Assembly (NCBI GenBank): GCA_030825745.1
Contig: JAPJPH010000019.1
Coordinates: 1 to 10,166, forward strand
Source: Anaerococcus sp.
GTDB taxonomy: Bacteria; Bacillota; Clostridia; Tissierellales; Peptoniphilaceae
Reading direction: 5' to 3'
Length of the DNA stretch: 10,166 bases
Part shown: positions 1 to 5,208 of the stretch, piece after piece
Layout: the number at the start of each line of letters is the position of its first letter
Numbering within the stretch: position 1 is the stretch's first letter
Notes under the pieces: generated by a model
Databases searched by the model: none
Told to the model about the DNA's origin: nothing
What the model saw: only the letters and a program-made list of their open reading frames with translations
Position numbers and translations under genes: made by a program

Positions 1-80
1 CTCAGCTTTTTTACGTCATAGTTTGGACCCTCGTCCACTTTTTCTAGAATTTTATCTAAATTCTCTAGTTTTAGTTCCAT
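1..80 (-). CDS. N-terminal fragment of an unrecognised gene (runs off left edge)
   Basis: Reading leftward, an ATG at 80-78 opens a frame that stays open to the window edge (26 full codons). The peptide begins MELKLENLDKILEKVDEGPN and is charged, with no signal peptide. A strong ribosome binding site (GGAGGAG at 90-84 on the minus strand) lies just upstream and fixes the start. About 190 bases further upstream is a near-consensus promoter followed by three CcpA/LacI-like operator sites, so the gene is probably carbon-source regulated. The visible part is too short to assign a family; a sugar-use gene would fit the context with the alpha-glucosidase upstream, but that is a guess. Confidence 0.7.
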   Translation of the reverse strand, partial: MELKLENLDKILEKVDEGPNYDVKKL

Positions 81-192
81 AATCTCCTCCATTTTAATTG
101 CTAAGCTTCCTATTTCTCTTATACCCTAATAGTTTCTGATCTTTTAAATTCCAAGTCTCTAAAATTTTTCTTGATCAAATAAGCAAGTATTT

Positions 193-208
193 CTGTAAGC
201 GGTTGCAA
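193..208. promoter_or_regulatory. CcpA/LacI-type operator, site 3 (cre-like)
   Basis: The plus strand reads CTGTAAGCGGTTGCAA. It matches the catabolite-responsive-element core TGNAANCGNWNNCW at every defined position. It lies in the 5' leader of the left-edge gene, downstream of the predicted promoter, where a bound repressor would act as a roadblock. CcpA and other LacI-family regulators share this type of site, so the binding protein cannot be named. Confidence 0.6.
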
Positions 209-221
209 TTTATCCTAAAAT

Positions 222-238
222 TTTAAGCGATTATACAA
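222..238. promoter_or_regulatory. LacI-type operator-like site 2 (degenerate)
   Basis: The minus strand reads TTGTATAATCGCTTAAA. One half (ATCGCTTA) is identical to the neighbouring site at 248-263, but two extra bases (TA) sit in the other half, so it breaks the usual spacing. It may be a weak auxiliary site or a half site. It is supported mainly by lying between two better sites. Confidence 0.35.
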
Positions 239-247
239 TTTATTTTT

Positions 248-263
248 TTGTAATCGCTTACAA
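248..263. promoter_or_regulatory. CcpA/LacI-type operator, site 1 (near-perfect palindrome)
   Basis: TTGTAATCGCTTACAA is palindromic at 14 of 16 positions and matches the cre consensus WTGNAANCGNWNNCW. It begins about 16 bases downstream of the predicted -10 box at 279-284, so it sits in the initially transcribed region of the left-edge gene. A repressor here would block initiation or early elongation. It is the strongest of the three sites. Confidence 0.7.
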
Positions 264-278
264 CTTTTATCTGATACT

Positions 279-307
279 AATATAACACTTAGTCAACGGA
301 ATGTCAA
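279..307 (-). promoter_or_regulatory. sigma-A promoter for the left-edge gene
   Basis: On the minus strand a perfect -35 box, TTGACA (307-302), is followed by a 17-base spacer and TATATT (284-279) as -10. Transcription would start near 270 and give a leader of about 190 bases carrying the three operator-like sites before the ATG at 80. This is the best promoter in the window. Confidence 0.7.
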
Positions 308-747
308 CTGTTTGGCGAAACTTTTCTTATCTGAATAAAACTCATTTTAAAGAAAGCCTACATGAGGTTAATTAGCCTATCTCAGCTTTGGCTAAACTAA
401 TACATCTCCATGGATTTATCTTAAGTTTTTATACTGCTTCTTGCCTCTATATCATAAGTCTAGGTCATATCGATTAGGAAATTTTCTATTTAATCCGAGA
501 TAAAATTTACTTCTAGGTTCTGTGAACTTAATTCCCGAACTAAGAGACTTATCTCTTCAAGCCTATGAGCTTATCTCCTCGAGCCTGCGGGTTGATTCTC
601 CCCGAGCCGGACGGGCTGTCCTCAATTAGCCGTACGGGCTTGTTCTCCTCTTAAATTAAAAGAAGATAAGTTACTTTAGCTATGGGTTGTCAAATTAGAA
701 AGGGGATTTTTATCTTATATAGATTTTTATTTGAATATTTTTATTAA
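308..747. other. gene-free interval between the alpha-glucosidase terminator and the left-edge promoter
   Basis: No frame on either strand in this stretch looks like a gene. Besides the tandem array at 515-650 it holds a short perfect stem TTAGCC/GGCTAA (372-377 with 390-395) and two motifs resembling diverged array units at 354-373 and 374-395. The segments 396-514 and 651-747 are plain AT-rich DNA in which I see nothing assignable. A lone TTGACA on the minus strand at 693-688 has no acceptable -10 box. Confidence 0.6.
515..650. repeat. array of six degenerate 22-24 bp tandem units with internal inverted repeats
   Basis: Six contiguous units start near 515, 537, 559, 581, 604 and 628. On the plus strand they approximate GAGCC-TNNG-GGCTT-ATTCTCCTC. 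Examples are AAGCCTATGAGCTTATCTCC (559), GAGCCTGCGGGTTGATTCTC (581) and AGCCGTACGGGCTTGTTCTC (628). Each holds a short inverted repeat such as AGCC/GGCT, GAGCC/GGGCT or AGGTTC/GAACTT whose sequence varies while pairing is largely kept. The last three units are clearly richer in G+C than the flanks. There are no spacers, so it is not CRISPR, and the period is not a multiple of three, so it is not coding. Function is unknown; see findings. Confidence 0.65.
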
Positions 748-797
748 TTAAAGGAAAACGCAAAAGCAAAGGCTTATAAGCGCCTTCGATTTTGCGT
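748..797 (-). terminator. intrinsic terminator after the alpha-glucosidase gene
   Basis: The minus-strand transcript forms a long imperfect hairpin: ACGCAAAA (797-790) pairs with TTTTGCGT (765-758), and inside it AAGGCGC pairs with the GCCTT side near 775-770. It is followed by TTTTCCTTT. It begins 10 bases past the stop codon of the GH13 gene. The other strand lacks a good T-run, so termination is mainly for leftward transcription. Confidence 0.8.
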
Positions 798-807
798 CTT
801 CTTCATG

Positions 808-2472
808 TTATTTATTAATTTTTTTATCTAGGATTACAAAACCGTAAGGACTTAAACTTAGCTTATCTTCTTCTAATTCTCCCCTTGAGTTTGAAAAGAT
901 TATATCCTTACCCTTTGCTTCTATTTTCTTTTTCTTATCTGAGAAGTTTGCGATAATTTCTACTTTTTTATCGTCTAATATTCTTTCATAGGCTATTATT
1001 TCGCTATCAATGCCTTCCAAAGGCTTGAAGTCTCCATAAATTAGGAGATCAGAATACTCACTATTTTGCCTAAAGTCTATCATTTTTTTGTAGAAGTTTA
1101 GGACAGAATCCTTATCCTTTTCCTCATCCTCCGCATTTACTATAGGATTTTCGTAGGCCATGGCAATCCAAGGCTTAGTTTGTGAGAATCCTCCGTACTT
1201 TTCCTTAGTCCAGGCGAAAGGAACTCTTGGGTTATCCCTGCTCCTAAGGTTAGTGAAGTATAGTGCTTCCTCCTCGCTAAAGCCTTCCTCTAGAGTTCTA
1301 TTATAGGAGTCTATAGATTGAATATCTTGGAAGTCGTCTTTAGATTCTCTTACGAAGTTTTTCATACCGAGCTCTTGACCTTGGTAGATATAAGGAGTTC
1401 CCCTAAAGAAGAAGTAAATTCCTCCAAGCATCTTTATAGCATCGATATCCTCGTCCTTTTCCCTTAATATCTTGCTAGTAGCCCTTGGCTGGTCGTGGTT
1501 TTCAATGAAATTTGCTGACCAGCCGTATTTTTGGATTGACTCTTGACTACCGAAAATTGACTTTCTAAAGTCGCTTACCTTCCAGTCAAGTCTCTTGTAC
1601 CAAGTTTCTTCAACCACGTCGAAGTTTGCTGGGATAAAGTCAAATACCATGGAAAATACCCCATCATATCCGATGTATTTTGCATATTTGTCATAAGAAA
1701 GACCAGCGGTCTCACCTACAGTCATCGAATCGTGGATTCTGAAGGTTTTATCTGAAAGGATCCTTATGAGATCTTCAACCCCCTCTTGATTTCTACCGAA
1801 TTTTACGACAGAAACTCTGCCATCAGCCCCGTCTGGATCTCCACTTTTGTATGAAGAGTCTTTCTTTATGTGATTGATTGCGTCCATCCTGAAGGCTGTG
1901 ATTCCCTTATCAATCCAGAAATTAACAATATTAATTACTTCTTCTCTAAGCTTAGGGTTTTCCCAATTGAGATCTGGCTGCTCTTTGGCAAAGGAGTGGA
2001 AGTAATAGGCATCTTCACCATCTATCTTAGTCCAAGTAGATCCACCAAAGATCGATCTCCAATTGTTTGGAAGCTCTTTCCCTTCTCTAATTATATAATA
2101 ATCCCTGTAAGGACTATCCTTATCAGATATTGCCTCCTTAAACCACGCATGTTCATTAGAGGTGTGGTTTAGGACAAGGTCCATCATGATCCTGATATCT
2201 CTTTTTTTGGCCTCCGCCACCAAAAGGTCAAAATCTTCCATGCTGCCAAACTCTTCATTGATGTCGAAATAATCGGAAATATCGTAACCATTGTCGGCCA
2301 TTGGGGATCTATAGATTGGGCAAAGCCAAATCATAGTAATGCCCAAGTCCTTCAAGTAATCAAGTTTTTCAACAATTCCCCTAATATCACCTATCCCATC
2401 ATTGTTTGAGTCCTTGAAGGATCTAGGATAAATCTGATAAACAATTTCCTTCTGCCACCACTTTTTTTGCAT
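808..2472 (-). CDS. malL: GH13 alpha-glucosidase (maltose/isomaltose-type exo-glucosidase)
   Basis: This 554-residue cytoplasmic enzyme removes terminal glucose from short alpha-glucosides. The order of motifs is that of GH13 subfamily 31: VYQIYPRSFKDSNNDGIGD (11-29, calcium loop), DLVLNHTS (98-105), FRMDAINH with nucleophile D197, TVGETAG with acid/base E254, ENHDQPR with transition-state stabiliser D327, then GTPYIYQGQELGM (358-370). About 80 C-terminal residues form the usual beta domain. There is no signal peptide, so its substrate must be imported. The start is set by AAGGAGA just upstream. The residue after the nucleophile is Ala, not the Val typical of oligo-1,6-glucosidases, which leans toward alpha-1,4 substrates. 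Trehalose-6-phosphate hydrolase is a less likely relative. The family is secure; the gene symbol and linkage preference are tentative. Confidence 0.92.
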   Translation of the reverse strand: MQKKWWQKEIVYQIYPRSFKDSNNDGIGDIRGIVEKLDYLKDLGITMIWLCPIYRSPMADNGYDISDYFDINEEFGSMEDFDLLVAEAKKRDIRIMMDLVLNHTSNEHAWFKEAISDKDSPYRDYYIIREGKELPNNWRSIFGGSTWTKIDGEDAYYFHSFAKEQPDLNWENPKLREEVINIVNFWIDKGITAFRMDAINHIKKDSSYKSGDPDGADGRVSVVKFGRNQEGVEDLIRILSDKTFRIHDSMTVGETAGLSYDKYAKYIGYDGVFSMVFDFIPANFDVVEETWYKRLDWKVSDFRKSIFGSQESIQKYGWSANFIENHDQPRATSKILREKDEDIDAIKMLGGIYFFFRGTPYIYQGQELGMKNFVRESKDDFQDIQSIDSYNRTLEEGFSEEEALYFTNLRSRDNPRVPFAWTKEKYGGFSQTKPWIAMAYENPIVNAEDEEKDKDSVLNFYKKMIDFRQNSEYSDLLIYGDFKPLEGIDSEIIAYERILDDKKVEIIANFSDKKKKIEAKGKDIIFSNSRGELEEDKLSLSPYGFVILDKKINK

Positions 2473-2541
2473 AAAATCTCCTTTTCTCTTTACTCCTTGG
2501 ATTACTATACTATAAGTTAATTTATTTTTAATTTTCTAAAA

Positions 2542-2570
2542 TCTATTGCCTGGCGAATTACAAAAGTCAA
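2542..2570 (-). promoter_or_regulatory. candidate weak promoter for the alpha-glucosidase gene
   Basis: On the minus strand TTGACT (2570-2565) is followed, after 17 bases, by AATAGA (2547-2542), a poor -10 box. A terminator lies just upstream (2595-2620), so a promoter is needed somewhere in this 150-base gap. No cre-like site is visible here, unlike at the left-edge gene. Confidence 0.3.
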
Positions 2571-2594
2571 TCTTATATATAGTAAAAATCTCCA

Positions 2595-2620
2595 CAAGAA
2601 AAGCCGGTCTAATCCGGCCT
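2595..2620 (-). terminator. intrinsic terminator after larA
   Basis: Leftward RNA gives the stem GCCGG (2618-2614) / CCGGC (2607-2603) with a 6-base loop, extended by A-T pairs, followed by TTTTCTT. It lies only a few bases past the larA stop, separating larA from the alpha-glucosidase gene. Confidence 0.8.
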
Positions 2621-2624
2621 TAAT

Positions 2625-3899
2625 TTATTTTACTATAACTGCAATACCATCTGGTATAACTGTAACTTCCTTATCTTCTCCTACTAAATCATCAGCCATT
2701 TTTATAGCTTCTTCTAAGGTTTCCGCCTTACTTAGGTGGAAGTTATCTAAGAGTGCTTTATCTTGGTCTGTTATATAGATTACTGCCTTTACCTTTCTAA
2801 GGACCCTACATAGGATTTGTGATTCCCATTGGTCTGGTATTGTTTCTTCTTTTGGTGTGTCTAGGAAGCTTTGGTAGAGTTTGTCTATGTCTCTTTCTTG
2901 GGCAAAGGCATCATAGAAGCTTTGACCTCCATGCCCATCATCTGATTTTGATGATACTATTATTACTCCACCTTCTTTTACACAGGCTTCTGCTGCTGTC
3001 ATTGATTTAACTGTTTGGTATATATTTTGATCTAGTGGGTAACCACCGTTTGATGTTATTACTATGTCTGCTTCTTTTTTATCTACCCCAGCTCTTGATT
3101 TTAGCCAACTTGCACCTTGCTCATGGGCCTTTTCTAAGTCTCCTGCTACTGCATAGACTATTTCTTTTTTGGAATTTATTACTACATTTACTATATAAAC
3201 TAGACCACATGCCCTGGCTGCTGCTATCATATCCCTATGGATAGGGTTATTTTCTAGGTTTCCCGTCCTTGCATAGTCACTGTCTATAAATTCTGCATTG
3301 TGGTTATACATAACGGCTTTTCTAGAGCAACATCCTGGAAATACGCTCTTACGTCCACCAGAAAATCCTGCAAAAAAGTGAGGTTCTATAAACCCTTCTG
3401 CAACTAATAGGTCAGCTTCTGCTGCTAGCTTATTTACAACAATATCCCCACCTGAAGGTAGTTTTTCATCAAGTTTTTTAAGCATAGACTCATCATCGCA
3501 ATCGTGGATATATATTTTTTCATTGTTATAAATTTCTTCACCTAGCTTATATATAAGCTCTTCTTTTTGGCTTCCCCTATGGCAACCTGTACCTACAAGA
3601 AGAGTTATGTCGGCATTAGGATTTCCCTTTCTTATAGCCTCTAGCATATGTGGCAATATGTACTTACTTGGTACAGGTCTAGTATGATCTGATATGAGGA
3701 TAACTACCTTATCTTTGCCTTTAGCTAATTCTTCTAATTTGTCACTTTCAATAGGATTTTCCATGGCATTTTTTACCAGGTCATCTTGGTTTTCTTTAGG
3801 TTCATATTCTTCTAGGGATGATTCTAAAATACCTAAAAGTCTAGAATCTTCTATTTCAGCTTCTTGGAATCCTTTTCCATATGGTACTTTGATTTTCAT
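2625..3899 (-). CDS. larA: LarA-family nickel-pincer racemase (lactate racemase or related 2-hydroxyacid racemase)
   Basis: This 424-residue cytoplasmic protein has the same length as Lactobacillus plantarum LarA, which interconverts L- and D-lactate using the nickel-pincer nucleotide cofactor. Key residues fall at the same numbers as I recall for that enzyme: SDHTRPVP (70-77), H108 in TGCHR, H174 in EPHFFAGFSGG, K184 (cofactor tether) and H200 (nickel ligand) in MYNH, Q295, K298 and W358. All parts of the active site I can check are therefore intact. Many LarA homologues act on other 2-hydroxyacids, so lactate is only the likeliest substrate. No larB, larC or larE cofactor genes are in the window. 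The start is set by AAAGGAGATTAT-ATG. The gene appears to be its own unit between two terminators. Confidence 0.9.
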   Translation of the reverse strand: MKIKVPYGKGFQEAEIEDSRLLGILESSLEEYEPKENQDDLVKNAMENPIESDKLEELAKGKDKVVILISDHTRPVPSKYILPHMLEAIRKGNPNADITLLVGTGCHRGSQKEELIYKLGEEIYNNEKIYIHDCDDESMLKKLDEKLPSGGDIVVNKLAAEADLLVAEGFIEPHFFAGFSGGRKSVFPGCCSRKAVMYNHNAEFIDSDYARTGNLENNPIHRDMIAAARACGLVYIVNVVINSKKEIVYAVAGDLEKAHEQGASWLKSRAGVDKKEADIVITSNGGYPLDQNIYQTVKSMTAAEACVKEGGVIIVSSKSDDGHGGQSFYDAFAQERDIDKLYQSFLDTPKEETIPDQWESQILCRVLRKVKAVIYITDQDKALLDNFHLSKAETLEEAIKMADDLVGEDKEVTVIPDGIAVIVK

Positions 3900-3930
3900 A
3901 TAATCTCCTTTGCATTTTGTTAGTCATTTT

Positions 3931-3958
3931 TATATATTAGATATAAAAAACTTGTGAA
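3931..3958 (-). promoter_or_regulatory. candidate promoter for larA
   Basis: The minus strand has TTCACA (3958-3953), a 16-base spacer and TATATA (3936-3931), about 30 bases upstream of the larA ATG. A second TATAAT lies further upstream near 3980 without a clear -35 box. A terminator at 4000-4041 precedes it, so a promoter is expected here. Confidence 0.45.
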
Positions 3959-3999
3959 ATAGTTTTCTTAGTACTATTATAATCCTAATTCTTTTTTTT

Positions 4000-4041
4000 A
4001 ACAAATAAAAAAGATAAAAGTCTAACATACAACTTTTATCT
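4000..4041 (-). terminator. intrinsic terminator after the CHR transporter pair
   Basis: AGATAAAAGT (4041-4032) pairs perfectly with ACTTTTATCT (4021-4012) across a 10-base loop, followed by TTTTTATTTG on the leftward transcript. It abuts the stop codon of the second CHR gene. Confidence 0.85.
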
Positions 4042-4599
4042 CTATATTATAAAGCTAACCAACAAATAAACCACTCCACTAGCTAGCATCATTTTTATAG
4101 GGTCTATTTCTTTTTTTACCATTATAGCTAGGCTTACTCCAAATATTACTAGCATGGGGATGTTTATATTTGAAATTGATATAGGCATATTTTCAAAAAG
4201 GGCTGTATTTAGGATATCCACTCCCGCTATTAGAATCATTGAAATTATAGCTGGTCTTAGAAAAACTAGGACATTTGATATGGCATCTATGTTTTTATAT
4301 TTGGAATAAAAGTATGCCAAAAGTCCCACTATAATAGCAGAAGGAGTTACACAGCCTAGGGTTGCTACAATCCCACCAGGAAGGCCTAAGAGCCTAGTTC
4401 CTACAAAGGTTGATGCATTTATGGCTATGGGACCTGGTGTCATTTGGCTAATGGTTATTAGGTCATTAAATTCACTGGCGCTTATCCATTGGTTTACCCC
4501 TACTACCTCTTGTTGGATAAGGGGTAGGGCTGCGTAACCTCCACCAAAGGAGAATAATCCAATTTTAAAAAATGTTATAAATAGACTTAGATACATCAT
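4042..4599 (-). CDS. half-size CHR-family (chromate transporter family) membrane protein, second subunit
   Basis: This 185-residue protein is hydrophobic throughout, about five to six membrane segments, and carries one CHR domain: FKIGLFSFGGGYAALPLI (11-28) and SQMTPGPIAINAST (51-64). Single-domain CHR proteins are normally encoded as adjacent pairs that together replace the two-domain ChrA, as here. The family exports chromate by proton antiport where tested; the true substrate in this organism is unknown. It overlaps the upstream CHR gene by four bases. Two ATG codons are adjacent; the second (4596-4594) has the more usual spacing from AAGGAG, so the protein may start one residue later. Confidence 0.88.
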   Translation of the reverse strand: MMYLSLFITFFKIGLFSFGGGYAALPLIQQEVVGVNQWISASEFNDLITISQMTPGPIAINASTFVGTRLLGLPGGIVATLGCVTPSAIIVGLLAYFYSKYKNIDAISNVLVFLRPAIISMILIAGVDILNTALFENMPISISNINIPMLVIFGVSLAIMVKKEIDPIKMMLASGVVYLLVSFII

Positions 4600-5150
4600 T
4601 TCTCCTTATTCAATTTTGAATAAACTAGACCGACAAAAATTAGGCTTAATATTATATAGACTATATTTATCCTAAAGATAAATCCTGCAATAAAGCTTAT
4701 GACCATGATTACTAAAAGTCCCTTGGATTTTTCTTTAAATAGGTCATCTGTCATATCAATGACTACCTTAAATATAAGGGCAGCAACTCCTGCCTGCATG
4801 CCTTTTAAGAAGGTGGCTATAAATTTATTGGCTATAAATGCCTTGTAAAAAATTGATATGGTCGAAATGATAATTAGGGGAGGGATTATTGTTGCAAGAA
4901 TTGCAGTAAGCATCCCTAAAATCCCAAGAGTTTCATATCCTACTACTACAGCAGCATTTATTGCAACAGCTCCTGGAGCTGACTGGGCTATAGCTGTCAT
5001 ATCAAGCATCTGGTCCTTGTCAATCCAAGCTAATTTATCAACAAATGTATCTTTCATCAAAGAAATTATTACATAACCTCCGCCAAAGGTAAAGGCTGAT
5101 AAATATAGGGTTGATTTAAAAAGCTGCCAGAGGCTTTTTTCTTTTTTCAT
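4596..5150 (-). CDS. half-size CHR-family (chromate transporter family) membrane protein, first subunit
   Basis: This 184-residue integral membrane protein has a single CHR domain: LYLSAFTFGGGYVIISLM (15-32), AQSAPGAVAINAA (55-67), and further hydrophobic stretches near 80-100, 115-131, 145-160 and 163-177. It is the partner of the next gene and translationally coupled to it. The start has AAAGGGGATC about six bases upstream. The gap from the transketolase stop is only 57 bases and contains a terminator, with no convincing promoter, so expression may depend on read-through. There are no other metal-resistance genes nearby, so a role in chromate resistance is not supported by context. Confidence 0.88.
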   Translation of the reverse strand: MKKEKSLWQLFKSTLYLSAFTFGGGYVIISLMKDTFVDKLAWIDKDQMLDMTAIAQSAPGAVAINAAVVVGYETLGILGMLTAILATIIPPLIIISTISIFYKAFIANKFIATFLKGMQAGVAALIFKVVIDMTDDLFKEKSKGLLVIMVISFIAGFIFRINIVYIILSLIFVGLVYSKLNKEK

Positions 5151-5186
5151 AATGATCCCCTTTACTTTTCTAAGCTAATAATTTAG

Positions 5187-5208
5187 AAAGGGCGCCGAAG
5201 CACCCTTT
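5187..5208 (-). terminator. intrinsic terminator after tkt, UUCG tetraloop
   Basis: AAAGGGTGC (5208-5200) pairs with GCGCCCTTT (5195-5187), with one G-U pair, around a UUCG tetraloop. The following run is TTTCTAAATT when the end of the stem is counted, which is short of Ts, so some read-through into the CHR genes is plausible. The stem begins at the last base of the tkt stop codon. Confidence 0.75.

Noticed and set aside
515..650. CRISPR array
   Set aside because: Units are contiguous and degenerate, with no unique spacers, and there are no cas genes.
664..693. Minus-strand promoter reading into the tandem array (TTGACA at 693-688)
   Set aside because: With spacers of 16-18 bases the -10 candidates match the consensus at three or fewer positions.
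1870..2172. Plus-strand frame of about 100 codons
   Set aside because: It is antisense within the conserved part of the alpha-glucosidase and has no recognisable domain or start signal.
2819..3244. Two leucine-rich plus-strand frames that look like small membrane proteins
   Set aside because: They lie wholly antisense to larA; the leucine runs come from reading its codons backwards, there is no ribosome binding site, and larA is intact.
4042..5150. A single two-domain ChrA broken by a frameshift
   Set aside because: Each half has a complete CHR domain, its own start and ribosome binding site, and a normal four-base ATGA overlap; paired half-size CHR proteins are a known arrangement.
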